NCBI GenBank assembly: GCA_964444665.1
Contig: CAYUIE010000012.1
Coordinates: 1 to 64,000 of the forward strand
DNA from: CAYZTY01 sp964444665
Lineage (GTDB): Bacteria; Planctomycetota; Phycisphaerae; Sedimentisphaerales; CAYZTY01
Reading direction: 5' to 3'
Length of the DNA stretch: 64,000 nt
The notes beneath the pieces were generated by a model. It saw only the letters and a list, made by a program, of their open reading frames with translations, was not told the origin of the DNA and made no database searches. This document shows positions 7,859 to 16,095 of this stretch, piece by piece. The translations under genes and the position numbers were made by a program. How positions within the stretch are numbered: position 1 is the first letter of the stretch; the number at the start of each line of letters is the position of its first letter.

Positions 7859-9046
7859 TCAATTTACAATTCCAAGTCCTTTGTGTTTGCCCAGGATTTC
7901 ATCGGCCAACCTGTCCAGAGCGGCAAAACTGTCTTTTTTAGGATGCCCTTTTGCTATCACCGGCTCTAAAATCTCAACCTTTAGATTCGGCATCATTGCC
8001 GTTAACTGCTCGACCGCTTTGCCACCCCAGCCGAACGAGCCTATGATGGAAGCAAATTTTGCCTTCGGCCGAAGAGCGTTGGCCAGAAAGGCCACGTTAG
8101 CCGCACAGGGATGCGGGCCTATCAGCACCGTTGGTGAACCGACTACTATCGTCGCAGCATCCACTAATGCTATTGCGAGCTTGCCGATGTCAACCGTGGA
8201 AAGCTCAAACTCCTTTACCGTAATACCTCTGTCAATCAGGGCCTTGACAAAATATGCCACCATTTTAGCGGTGCTCCCGTGCATCGAAACATAAGGCACA
8301 ACAACTTCATTTTTAACGGCCTCGGAAGCCCAGTCCCTGTAAGCACCGATGATAAATTCAGGCCGATTATGCACCGGGCCGTGGCTGGGGGCTATTATAT
8401 CAATCTCCAAAAACTCAAGCTTTGTAAGATTCGCATTTATCTGTCGCCTGAACGGCATCATAATTTCAGCATAATAACGTTTGGCCGATTCGTAAATCGT
8501 CGCCTTATCATCGACAAACAAACTGCTCGTTGCAAGGTGAGCGCCGAAGAAATCGCACGAAAATAATATATTGTCTTCTTTCAAATAAGTGCCCATAGTC
8601 TCAGGCCAGTGTACCCAGGGCAAAAATATAAACATCAGGACCTTGTCACCAAGTGAGAACGTTTGACCATCTTCAACGGTGATAAATTTATCGTCCTCTA
8701 TGTCGAGCAAATCAACCAACATATCCCTGCACTTTGAATTCGTTACCACTTTCGCATCCGGAAACTCAAGTAAAACATCCGGCAAAGAGCCGGAATGGTC
8801 CTGCTCGGCATGATGTGCAACGATATAGTCAATCCTGTCAACTCCTAACTCGGCAAGATTATTTAACAAAACCTCTGTTTTGGATGGGTCAACAGTGTCA
8901 AGTAATACAGTCTTCTCGCTGCCTTTGAGCAGGTAAGAATTGTAGCTCGTACCATCGGGCAGCGGAATAAGCCTGTCGAACAATCTTGCATCAAAGTCAA
9001 TCGCTCCAACGGCATATACATTATCTTTAATCTTTCTCATAATCAA
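7859..9046 (-). CDS. fprA: A-type flavodiiron protein (O2/NO reductase)
   Basis: A soluble enzyme that reduces O2 to water or NO to N2O. The N-terminal metallo-beta-lactamase-fold domain has the diiron motif H79-x-E81-x-D83-H84, followed by a His near 148 (WVHWPETM), an Asp near 165 (SCDFFGAH) and PSHGPVH. The C-terminal flavodoxin domain begins at about residue 252 (PYVSMHGSTAKMV), giving the classical 395-residue two-domain length. No fused rubredoxin is present, so it needs an external donor such as the Hrb encoded two genes on. It lies 30 bp downstream of rubrerythrin. Confidence 0.93.
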   Translation of the reverse strand: MIMRKIKDNVYAVGAIDFDARLFDRLIPLPDGTSYNSYLLKGSEKTVLLDTVDPSKTEVLLNNLAELGVDRIDYIVAHHAEQDHSGSLPDVLLEFPDAKVVTNSKCRDMLVDLLDIEDDKFITVEDGQTFSLGDKVLMFIFLPWVHWPETMGTYLKEDNILFSCDFFGAHLATSSLFVDDKATIYESAKRYYAEIMMPFRRQINANLTKLEFLEIDIIAPSHGPVHNRPEFIIGAYRDWASEAVKNEVVVPYVSMHGSTAKMVAYFVKALIDRGITVKEFELSTVDIGKLAIALVDAATIVVGSPTVLIGPHPCAANVAFLANALRPKAKFASIIGSFGWGGKAVEQLTAMMPNLKVEILEPVIAKGHPKKDSFAALDRLADEILGKHKGLGIVN

Positions 9047-9076
9047 ATTCCATCCGGCGGTCTTACTAACAGGCCG

Positions 9077-9655
9077 TCAGTAATTAACAGCTTCCAGCTC
9101 AAAATAAGTCTGCGGATGCCCACAGGCCGGGCAGCTTTCGGGCGGCTCGGTTCCTTCGTGCACGTAGCCGCAGTTTCGGCAAATCCAGCGTACAGGTTTT
9201 TGACGCTTGAAAACAAGTCCCTCGGTGATATTCTTCGCAAGGTCAAGGTATCTATCCTCGTGGCGCTTTTCGGCTACGGCAATATTACGAAAGACCTCAG
9301 CGATTTCCTTGAAACCTTCCTTTTCCGCGGTTTGGGCAAAGCCGGGGTACATCTCGGTATTTTCGTAATGCTCACCGGCCGCGGCTTCCTTTAGGTTTTC
9401 GAGGGTTGAGCCAATCACGCCCGCGGGGAAGGCAGCCGTAATCTCAACCTCGCCGCCCTGCAGGAACTTGAACAGGCGTTTGGCGTGCTCTTTTTCATGG
9501 TTTGCGGTTTCCTCAAATATGGCTGAGATTTGCATATAGCCCTCTTTACGAGCCTGGCTTGAAAAATAGGTGTAGCGGTTTCTGGCCTGCGACTCGCCGG
9601 AAAAGGCGGTCAATAAATTCTTTTCTGTCTGGGTGCCTTTGAGGTCCATATCCAA
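9077..9655 (-). CDS. rbr: Rubrerythrin
   Basis: A peroxidase of anaerobes that reduces hydrogen peroxide. The 192-residue protein has an N-terminal four-helix diiron domain (SGESQARNRY, FEETANHEKEHAKRLF, EGFKEIAEVFRNIAVAEKRHEDRY) and a C-terminal rubredoxin-like domain with CRNCG and CPACGHP. This is the canonical domain order and length. It follows the permease gene by 49 bp and precedes the flavodiiron gene by 30 bp within the minus-strand redox operon. Confidence 0.95.
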   Translation of the reverse strand: MDMDLKGTQTEKNLLTAFSGESQARNRYTYFSSQARKEGYMQISAIFEETANHEKEHAKRLFKFLQGGEVEITAAFPAGVIGSTLENLKEAAAGEHYENTEMYPGFAQTAEKEGFKEIAEVFRNIAVAEKRHEDRYLDLAKNITEGLVFKRQKPVRWICRNCGYVHEGTEPPESCPACGHPQTYFELEAVNY

Positions 9656-9704
9656 CTCCTTCCATTAAAAATGAGATAAGGTTTTTTCCCAATACCGCAA
9701 GAAA

Positions 9705-10748
9705 CTACTTATTAATATCTTCGGCTCCGGATGTCAACCGCCGAGACGGACTCCAGGCGGCTTTTGCCAAGATTATCAATAAGATAATGGCTGAGACATA
9801 TTTAATCGGGGCCGGGAGCATCCACTGGTGCTGGTGGATTACCTCAACGCCGAGGTCGAATGCAATATGGTCGAGCAGCAGGCCAGCGGCAAGGGCACAT
9901 CCGATGACCGTGATAATATAAGCGACAGCGGTTCTTGCCCCCAGGAGCTTCCAGATAGTGATAAAGGCGGCGGCGTTTGTTGCCGGTCCGGTCATAAGAA
10001 AGACCAGTGCCGCTCCCGGTGTCAGGCCTTTTAGTATCATCGCGGCGGCAAGGGGGACCGAGGCGGTGGCACAGACATATACCGGTACACCCAGGAGTAC
10101 CATTACGAGCATCGCGAAAAAGCCGGTGCCGATGCTGCGGGCGAAGAAATCGTCCGGCACAAGCGCTGAAATAAAGGCGGCGATAACCAGCCCTATCAAC
10201 ATTGCTCTGCCGATGTCACGGGGCAGCGCAACAAATCCATATTTTAACGCCCGTCCAAGTTTGCCCTGTTTTTTGCCTGCATCAGTGTCCGATTCCGCAA
10301 CCTTCGATTCGGTTACATCAGAATGTGCCGGAGCCTCGCCAAAAAGCTGTACAAGGCCGCCTCCAATCAGGCCGGTTATGAATGTAACCACAGGCCGAAA
10401 AATGGCAAAGACAGGACCAAGCAGACTGAGGGTTACAAGAAAACTATCCACGCCGGTTTGCGGGGTTGAAAGCAGAAACGATATTGTCGCACCTTTGCTC
10501 GCGCCGTTCTTTCTCAGCGACATAGAGACCGGGATAACGCCGCAGGAACACAAAGGCAACGGGACGCCGAACAGCGAGGCCTTGATGATGGGCCAGATGC
10601 CTTTGCCGCCCAAATGTCTCTCCACGAGCCGGGGCGAAATAAAGACAGACAGCAACCCGGCCACGGCGAAGCCGAACAGCAGATAGGGCGACATCTCAGC
10701 TAAGACGTTCCAAAAATCAACTAAGATTGACCAAATGAACTCGCTCAT
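9705..10748 (-). CDS. SO_0444-family permease (probable metal efflux)
   Basis: A 347-residue inner-membrane permease with about eight to ten helices. The motif GVPLPLCSCGVIPVSMSLRKNG with a paired Cys and the second-half motif GVPVYVCATASVPLAAAMI are hallmarks of the DUF318/ArsP-like permease family whose SO_0444 subgroup is annotated as Cu/Zn efflux. A hydrophilic loop of about 40 residues (near 148-185) separates the halves. It lies 8 bp after hcp, inside the redox operon, so a link to metal released from damaged iron-sulfur or rubredoxin sites is plausible but inferred. Confidence 0.8.
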   Translation of the reverse strand: MSEFIWSILVDFWNVLAEMSPYLLFGFAVAGLLSVFISPRLVERHLGGKGIWPIIKASLFGVPLPLCSCGVIPVSMSLRKNGASKGATISFLLSTPQTGVDSFLVTLSLLGPVFAIFRPVVTFITGLIGGGLVQLFGEAPAHSDVTESKVAESDTDAGKKQGKLGRALKYGFVALPRDIGRAMLIGLVIAAFISALVPDDFFARSIGTGFFAMLVMVLLGVPVYVCATASVPLAAAMILKGLTPGAALVFLMTGPATNAAAFITIWKLLGARTAVAYIITVIGCALAAGLLLDHIAFDLGVEVIHQHQWMLPAPIKYVSAIILLIILAKAAWSPSRRLTSGAEDINK

Positions 10749-10756
10749 TATAAATC

Positions 10757-12046
10757 CTACTTACCAAGCATTTCAGAAAGGTCTTCATCGACATTGCCAA
10801 TCGGACTGATATTATATTTTTCAACCAGTATATTCAACACATTCGGGCTGACAAAGGCCGGCAGAGTCGGGCCAAGCTTTATGTTCTTTATTCCAAGATG
10901 CAGCAGTGTAAGCAGAATCGCCACGGCCTTTTGCTCGTACCACGATACAACAAGCGAGAGAGGCAACTCGTTAACGGAGCATTCGAAGACCTTCGCCAGG
11001 GCTAAGGCAATCTGTATGACGCCGTAACAATCGTTGCACTGGCCGGTGTCTATCAGGCGGGGAATTCCATCGATGTCGCCAAATTCCTGGTCGTTGAAGC
11101 GATATTTCCCGCAGGCGGCGGTAAGGATAACGCAATCTTTTGGGACTTTTTCGGCGAATTCGGTGTAGTAATTTCGGCCCGGCTTTGCGCCGTCGCATCC
11201 GCCGATGAAGAAGAAGCGGCGAATTTTGCCGGTCTTGACCGCCTCGACGATTTTGTCAGCCATGCCAAGAACGACCGTGTAATGAAATCCTGTGCTCAAT
11301 GTCCCCTGTGGATTCTCCGAAAGCGCCGGTTGTGACAACGCTTTTTCAATGACCCGGCTGAAATCCTGGTTCTCGATGTGCTTAACCCCCGCCACGCCGG
11401 CTATGCCGCAGGTAAACATTCGGTCCTTGTAGGAGTCTTTGGGAATCATAACGCAGTTGGTAGTTACTAAAATTGCGCCCGGGAATTCGTCGAACTCCTT
11501 TTTCTGATTTTGCCAGGCGGTGCCATAATTACCCGCAAGATGTCTAAACTTTCTAAGCTCCGGATAGCCGTGTGCCGGCAGTATTTCGCCGTGGGTATAA
11601 ATATTAATATCCTTACCCCTTGTCTGCCTTAATAACTTGTAAAGGGCCGGCAAATCATGACCTGTAACAACAATCCCAGACCCGGCTTTAGTACCCCTCG
11701 GCACTATTGCCGGTGCGGGATGACCAAATGTGGCAGTATGGGCATTGTTGAGCATTTCCATTATGCGAAGGTTTATTCGGCCGGCACTCAGCACCAGCTC
11801 CAGATGACGATTAAGGTCAAAATTCACATTCGTCAGAGTCGAAAACAATGCCTCGTGCATAAATGCGTCAACCTGCTCATCTTTGTGGCCAAGCCCTCGC
11901 GCATGATACGCATAAGCAGCTATGCCCTTTAGTCCAAAAACCAGGATATCCTGAAGGCTTTGAATGTCTTCATCCTTTCCGCATACACCGACTTTCGTGC
12001 AGCCTTTACCGCCTGCCGTCTGTTCGCACTGGTAACAAAACATCAT
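10757..12046 (-). CDS. hcp: Hybrid cluster protein, short form (hydroxylamine/NO reductase)
   Basis: Cytosolic iron-sulfur-oxo enzyme associated with NO and hydroxylamine reduction and protein S-nitrosylation. The N-terminal cluster ligands are C4-x2-C7-x8-C16-x5-C22, the 4Fe-4S spacing of anaerobic forms. Hybrid-cluster ligands are seen in THGEILPAHGY, VTTNCVMI, FTCGIAG, AACGKYRF and DTGQCNDCYG. At 429 residues it is about 110 shorter than the common form, consistent with the class lacking one three-helix bundle of domain 1. It overlaps the preceding small Cys-rich gene by 4 bp. Confidence 0.92.
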   Translation of the reverse strand: MMFCYQCEQTAGGKGCTKVGVCGKDEDIQSLQDILVFGLKGIAAYAYHARGLGHKDEQVDAFMHEALFSTLTNVNFDLNRHLELVLSAGRINLRIMEMLNNAHTATFGHPAPAIVPRGTKAGSGIVVTGHDLPALYKLLRQTRGKDINIYTHGEILPAHGYPELRKFRHLAGNYGTAWQNQKKEFDEFPGAILVTTNCVMIPKDSYKDRMFTCGIAGVAGVKHIENQDFSRVIEKALSQPALSENPQGTLSTGFHYTVVLGMADKIVEAVKTGKIRRFFFIGGCDGAKPGRNYYTEFAEKVPKDCVILTAACGKYRFNDQEFGDIDGIPRLIDTGQCNDCYGVIQIALALAKVFECSVNELPLSLVVSWYEQKAVAILLTLLHLGIKNIKLGPTLPAFVSPNVLNILVEKYNISPIGNVDEDLSEMLGK

Positions 12047-12303
12047 TCTCCTCCTTCATTTCTTGGTTCTTTCTCAGGGTCGGTTTTTTTAACGATAGTG
12101 CCAAGGCACTGCTCGGCATACCTGCACCATTTTGCGCAAGCGAGATTAATTTTCGGATTAAGCACAGCTCGTCCACACTTGCGACATTTCAACTGCGGCT
12201 CATCTTTAAAAAACTCTATTTTGCCGTTGCAGCCGGGACAGTTTACTTCGAAAACATCGCCCGGTTTCCAATATCTCTGGTCCTGTCCGGGACATTTCGT
12301 CAT
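12043..12303 (-). CDS. Small Cys-rich protein coupled to hcp
   Basis: An 86-residue soluble protein with two CxxC knuckles (NCPGCNG and KCRKCGR), suggesting a zinc ribbon or rubredoxin-like site. A second cluster, ACAKWCRYAEQC, resembles a C-terminal ACAxWCxYAxxC tail found in some HD-domain proteins. Its stop overlaps the hcp start in an ATGA arrangement and it lies 26 bp after the Rrf2 gene. It could be a redox partner or cluster-handling factor for Hcp; that role is inferred only from position. I do not recognise a named family with certainty. Confidence 0.75.
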   Translation of the reverse strand: MTKCPGQDQRYWKPGDVFEVNCPGCNGKIEFFKDEPQLKCRKCGRAVLNPKINLACAKWCRYAEQCLGTIVKKTDPEKEPRNEGGE

Positions 12304-12329
12304 TTATCAGGCTCCAGCATAAATCAGAC

Positions 12330-12752
12330 TCATTTCGTTTTTTTGCCAGGCTTAATTTTTAACAGCTTCGCCAAAGTGATACTACGCAGAGATGTTTCAA
12401 TTTGTTTCTGAAGACCGGCCAGGCTTGCCGAGACCGGACAGTTCCGACGCCGCGGGCAGCCCTCAATGCCGAAACATTTATTTAGACTAACCGGTCCCTG
12501 CAAGGCCTGTATGACCTGCAGTATGTTTATTTTGGACGGTGGCCTGGCAAGAAAAAAACCACCTTTCGGGCCCATAGAACTTTTGACCAACCTTGCCTGG
12601 TGAAGCTGCTGCATGATTTTACAGGCGAACTGGTAGGCAATATCCCCCTGCCGGGCCAGAATCCTTGTCGATACCGGCTGATTTCCGTAATGTCGGGCCA
12701 GGATTACCAGAACTCGCAGGGCATAATCGGTATTCTGCCGTATCACGGTCAT
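12330..12752 (-). CDS. Rrf2-family regulator with a three-Cys cluster site
   Basis: A 140-residue transcription factor. The N-terminal winged helix (QNTDYALRVLVILARH, VSTRILARQ, GPKGGFFLARPPSKINILQVI) is typical of Rrf2 proteins. C-x5-C-x5-C (CFGIEGCPRRRNC) matches the spacing that binds 2Fe-2S in IscR-type members. The ATG at 12752 was chosen because an upstream TTG has no ribosome site and GAGGT lies upstream of the ATG. It heads the redox operon and its own promoter carries an overlapping inverted repeat, so it probably senses cluster damage by NO, O2 or peroxide and autoregulates the operon. Confidence 0.9.
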   Translation of the reverse strand: MTVIRQNTDYALRVLVILARHYGNQPVSTRILARQGDIAYQFACKIMQQLHQARLVKSSMGPKGGFFLARPPSKINILQVIQALQGPVSLNKCFGIEGCPRRRNCPVSASLAGLQKQIETSLRSITLAKLLKIKPGKKTK

Positions 12753-12817
12753 ATCGCAATCAACCTCGCGAAACAAATACTACCAATTAAAAGTCCATTA
12801 GAAACAATATACTATAT

Positions 12818-12834
12818 AGGATAAATATAGTCCT
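12818..12834. promoter_or_regulatory. Candidate Rrf2 operator
   Basis: The inverted repeat AGGA-N9-TCCT spans 12818-12834 and covers the -10 element of the operon promoter, a position where binding would block RNA polymerase. The surrounding bases (ACTATATAGG / TAGTCCTACTAT) extend the partial symmetry. Confidence 0.5.
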
Positions 12835-12852
12835 ACTATGCCGATTTGTCAA
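12824..12852 (-). promoter_or_regulatory. Promoter of the Rrf2-led redox operon
   Basis: On the reverse strand, -35 TTGACA (12852-12847) and -10 TATATT (12829-12824) are separated by exactly 17 bp, a near-consensus housekeeping promoter. The predicted transcript starts about 65 bp upstream of the Rrf2 ATG. Confidence 0.7.
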
Positions 12853-12920
12853 CACTAAAAAATTATTTTTTCAAACCTATAATAATGGGGCAAGGTTCCA
12901 TTCTGCCAAACAAGATGCGG

Positions 12921-14636
12921 CTAAGGTGGAATTATAATGTGCTTTTTTATGCTCTTGCGGGATTCGAAGCGATACTCTTGCCGGCTTTTTAACACGACCT
13001 TATCTCGTTCAATAACTATTTCCAAAGGCTGCTGAGTCTGCCTGCTGCGGATAATATTAGCAAGCAAAAAGGCCTTTTCGACGCCGTCGGCCCTGCGGAA
13101 ATTGACGACCTCGTCGGGCTGGGCAAGGCGCCGGCCGTCATAAATGGATGTGTTTTCAAGCTTGTCAAGCCAATCCTTGACTTGTTCATTAGTCATATCA
13201 CCCAATTGCTGCATAGAGACAGGATTTCTCTCGATAGCGGCCTTGATAAAGGGGAGCCAGTCGCAGGTTTCCATATCGCGGCAGGCATAAAAGGCAAGGT
13301 CGGCGGTGATATTTTGCGGCCGTATGCTTTGCAGATAATCGATTATCTGCTGTCTGGTCCAGTCCGGCAGAATTTTGACAGGCTCGCTTGGAAGAAAATT
13401 TTTGTCAAACCCCGGCAGCCTGGGCTCAAGCTGCAGGAATTGTGCCAGGTCTTTAGTGAACTTTTCGGCTTCGGGGATACGCGGAGCTACATAGCTTTTT
13501 AAAACGTCCCTGCCGTCCGGTTTTCTAACGTCAATGCCGGTTTTACAGATGAGCTTATAGAGGTGTTCAAAGCAAACCCTTTCAGGCAATTTATATGGCG
13601 CGAAATCCTCGTCAGATACCTCGGCGATTAGCTTGTCAAAGGTGGCATCGGCGATTCTGAATTTGCTACCGTGCTCGTAGCGAAAGAGGTCCTCGGCCTT
13701 GACGAATTTTTTCTCACCACGGATATCATGGCAGAAAATGAAATTTTTCTGATACTCCGGATAAGACCTTAGAAAGTTGGCGAACATAAGGGGGGTCAAT
13801 TCCGTGGTCAGAAACTGACTGAGTCCGGTTCGTAACTTCTCATAGGCACTTTTGTCTATTGTTGCGTCCTTATACAAACAATGCACGTAGCCGCTGGAAT
13901 GGGCAAGTATAGTTACCTGCTCATTTCTGAGTGCTCGCTGGGCCTTGTTGGATATGGCCGTGCCGTTGAACCACATAGCCTTGGTAACGAGCCTTCTGTT
14001 GTTGGTAAGGACGCCGTCCTGAATATCAACGAAGTTTTGAGAATGCAGCGGTGTTAGTATCATATAGATTTTTTCGAGCGGTATTCCACAGACGACAAAA
14101 ATAGCGGCGGCATACAAGGCGGCCAGTGAGACGCATTCACCTGCACGTTTCTCGTAGCCGGTCCTGAAGCGAAAGGCATCCATAGCCTCGACGGTCTCGG
14201 TTTTCCAATAGGGGATGATGTCACTGTCGTATTTATCGAGTCCGAAGTGACGGCGGATATCGACATCGAAATAATATTTATCGCCGGCATAGCCGAACAG
14301 GGCATTGCTGCGAGTGATTTCCTCTGTTGCTATGAATTTTTCAAAGCGAGCAAGCTCTCTGTTTCTGTCGGTCAGGCCCCAGGTTTCAAGGTCAAGGTTG
14401 AACTCGTACTCGTCTATTATGAATTGTCTTAGCCGCATCAGCTTCTTGTAACTGCTTTTATCCTGCAGTTTCCTGAAGCAATCGGCGTCCCGCCATTGCC
14501 AGATAATCGGGCTCATTATATTGGCAAGAACCAAGCTATACATCAGCTCGGGAAAGACGAAGACCTCCATATCCGAAAGAGTTATGGCCGAGGTGTACTT
14601 TTCCAGTTGTTCCGGGCTTATTTGCTTGGCGTCCAT
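12921..14636 (-). CDS. Putative transglutaminase-like protein of unknown function
   Basis: A 571-residue, apparently cytosolic protein without signal peptide or membrane segments. Around residues 165-205 the segment AGECVSLAALYAAAIFVVCG followed by HSQNFVD looks like the Cys- and His-bearing core of a transglutaminase-like fold, with a later Asp possible. This is a motif reading by eye, not a confirmed fold. It begins 8 bp after arsC and may be cotranscribed with arsC and the TIGR02757 gene. It is an uncharacterised large protein; a protease or amidase role is only a possibility. Confidence 0.5.
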   Translation of the reverse strand: MDAKQISPEQLEKYTSAITLSDMEVFVFPELMYSLVLANIMSPIIWQWRDADCFRKLQDKSSYKKLMRLRQFIIDEYEFNLDLETWGLTDRNRELARFEKFIATEEITRSNALFGYAGDKYYFDVDIRRHFGLDKYDSDIIPYWKTETVEAMDAFRFRTGYEKRAGECVSLAALYAAAIFVVCGIPLEKIYMILTPLHSQNFVDIQDGVLTNNRRLVTKAMWFNGTAISNKAQRALRNEQVTILAHSSGYVHCLYKDATIDKSAYEKLRTGLSQFLTTELTPLMFANFLRSYPEYQKNFIFCHDIRGEKKFVKAEDLFRYEHGSKFRIADATFDKLIAEVSDEDFAPYKLPERVCFEHLYKLICKTGIDVRKPDGRDVLKSYVAPRIPEAEKFTKDLAQFLQLEPRLPGFDKNFLPSEPVKILPDWTRQQIIDYLQSIRPQNITADLAFYACRDMETCDWLPFIKAAIERNPVSMQQLGDMTNEQVKDWLDKLENTSIYDGRRLAQPDEVVNFRRADGVEKAFLLANIIRSRQTQQPLEIVIERDKVVLKSRQEYRFESRKSIKKHIIIPP

Positions 14637-14644
14637 TTTCGTTT

Positions 14645-15109
14645 TTATACCTTTTTGTCGCCGGCAAGTTTGTCAGGCCGATTCAGGGTATTTATAAAAT
14701 CTATAACAAACTCTTTTATTTCGTCCCGGGTTTTTTTGAAAGCGGCCATAATTTCATCCTCTGTGCCTTCGAGAAAAGAGGGGTCTTCGATATTCCTGTG
14801 AAGAACCTGGGCCTTGCTTCCAATAATCGGACACTGCTGCTTAGCATAATCACAAACGGTTACCACGTAATCGAAATCGATGCCGATAACTTCGCAAATA
14901 TGCTTGGACTTTTGCTTCGAGATGTCAACTCCCGCTTCTTTCATCACCCTGACAGCCCTGGGATTTACGGGAACAGGCATAAGGCCCGCCGAGTAAACGT
15001 CGATTACATCGCCTTTCAGGTGACGTGCCCAGCCTTCGGCCATCTGGCTTCGGCACGAATTGCCGGTACAAACAAAAAGAACTTTTATCTTTCCTTCATT
15101 CCTGCACAT
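14645..15109 (-). CDS. arsC: ArsC-type arsenate reductase / low-molecular-weight phosphatase-like protein
   Basis: A 154-residue protein of the low-molecular-weight tyrosine phosphatase fold. The catalytic loop is VCTGNSCRSQMAEG, with C and R in the CxGNxCRSQ signature of thioredoxin-coupled arsenate reductases. The later cysteines in VTVCDYAKQQCP fit the redox relay of that class. The ATG at 15109 was chosen over longer upstream frames because the conserved sequence starts there. No ars regulator, efflux pump or thioredoxin gene is adjacent, so arsenate reduction is likely but not proven; a phosphatase role is the alternative. Confidence 0.85.
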   Translation of the reverse strand: MCRNEGKIKVLFVCTGNSCRSQMAEGWARHLKGDVIDVYSAGLMPVPVNPRAVRVMKEAGVDISKQKSKHICEVIGIDFDYVVTVCDYAKQQCPIIGSKAQVLHRNIEDPSFLEGTEDEIMAAFKKTRDEIKEFVIDFINTLNRPDKLAGDKKV

Positions 15110-15146
15110 AATTCTTTCAGTCTTTTTCAGATTTTTTCTAAATAAC

Positions 15147-16010
15147 TCAACCACGCCTACAACAGAGGGCAAATAATTTACAGGCCTCGCATTGAGTGTT
15201 GTAGCTGCCGGTGCAGTGTGCCAGGATTGCACGGCTACACAGGGTAAAGTCGTACTTAACCGGGTCTGCAGGCTCAATTTGAGCAAAATGCTCAGTAATC
15301 CGGACCGTAGTTCTCAAAGAAATATTCTTTTGATTATGAAATCCCAGCATCCTGGTCAATCTGGCCAAGTGGACATCAAGAGGAACAATAAGCTTGGCCT
15401 TGTCAATTGAATTCCATAGACCGGGGTCAACATTATCACGGCGAACCATCCATCGCAAAAAAAGATTCAATCTCTTACACGGGCTTCCTCGCGCAGGTCT
15501 GGGCAGCAAAAAGCTAAATGCCCTCGAGATACGGCCATTATGGCTTCGGGCACAGGCCCCAAGCAGGAAATCACAAAACTTTGATAGGGCCGGGATGATG
15601 TTTTTATCATCGGAGCTGTAGCCCTGAATAAAAAAATTTTCGATACTTCCATGCTCATCGAGAATATCTTTCAACACCCACATCAAATCGGCCAGGCACT
15701 GGCCCGTTGTGAAACGGTGTTTGAAACCCCGGAGTTTTTGGGCATTATCAGCGTTGAAGTTTCTGACAAAGTCAAAGGGACTTCGGCCGAGACGGCGAAA
15801 AAGATTGGTCAGACTTTTCTCAATTTGCCCGACTCGGCCGTAAGAAAGACAAGCGGCAAAAAATGCAGTAATCTCACGGTCAGGAGTATCCGAATAGTTG
15901 TAGAGAAACTGCAAAGGGTCGTGGCCAATATGCTCGCGGCGATTGTAAGTAGTGTATAAACTTTCCAGCTGATATCTCAACCGGGATGTATCATTAATAG
16001 CCGAAGGCAC
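15147..16010 (-). CDS. TIGR02757/DUF2400 family protein
   Basis: A 287-residue conserved bacterial protein of unknown function. The signature segments are LSYGRVGQIEKSL near residue 55, GSPCKRLNLFLRWMVRRDNVDPGLW near 175-198, and VPLDVHLARLTRMLG. These regions and a C-terminal Cys group (ALCSRAILAHC, CEACKLFALC) recall the helix-hairpin-helix DNA glycosylase layout with an iron-sulfur-like tail, so a nucleic-acid role is suspected. It follows the second Rrf2 gene by 85 bp and precedes arsC by 37 bp. Confidence 0.8.
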   Translation of the reverse strand: MPSAINDTSRLRYQLESLYTTYNRREHIGHDPLQFLYNYSDTPDREITAFFAACLSYGRVGQIEKSLTNLFRRLGRSPFDFVRNFNADNAQKLRGFKHRFTTGQCLADLMWVLKDILDEHGSIENFFIQGYSSDDKNIIPALSKFCDFLLGACARSHNGRISRAFSFLLPRPARGSPCKRLNLFLRWMVRRDNVDPGLWNSIDKAKLIVPLDVHLARLTRMLGFHNQKNISLRTTVRITEHFAQIEPADPVKYDFTLCSRAILAHCTGSYNTQCEACKLFALCCRRG

Positions 16011-16095
16011 TTCTTGTTCCCGATGCTTTACGTGGCCGCCCTATATACCACCGTGCTTTCACAAAAAGCATCCCTTAAACCTAATCCACACCAGG

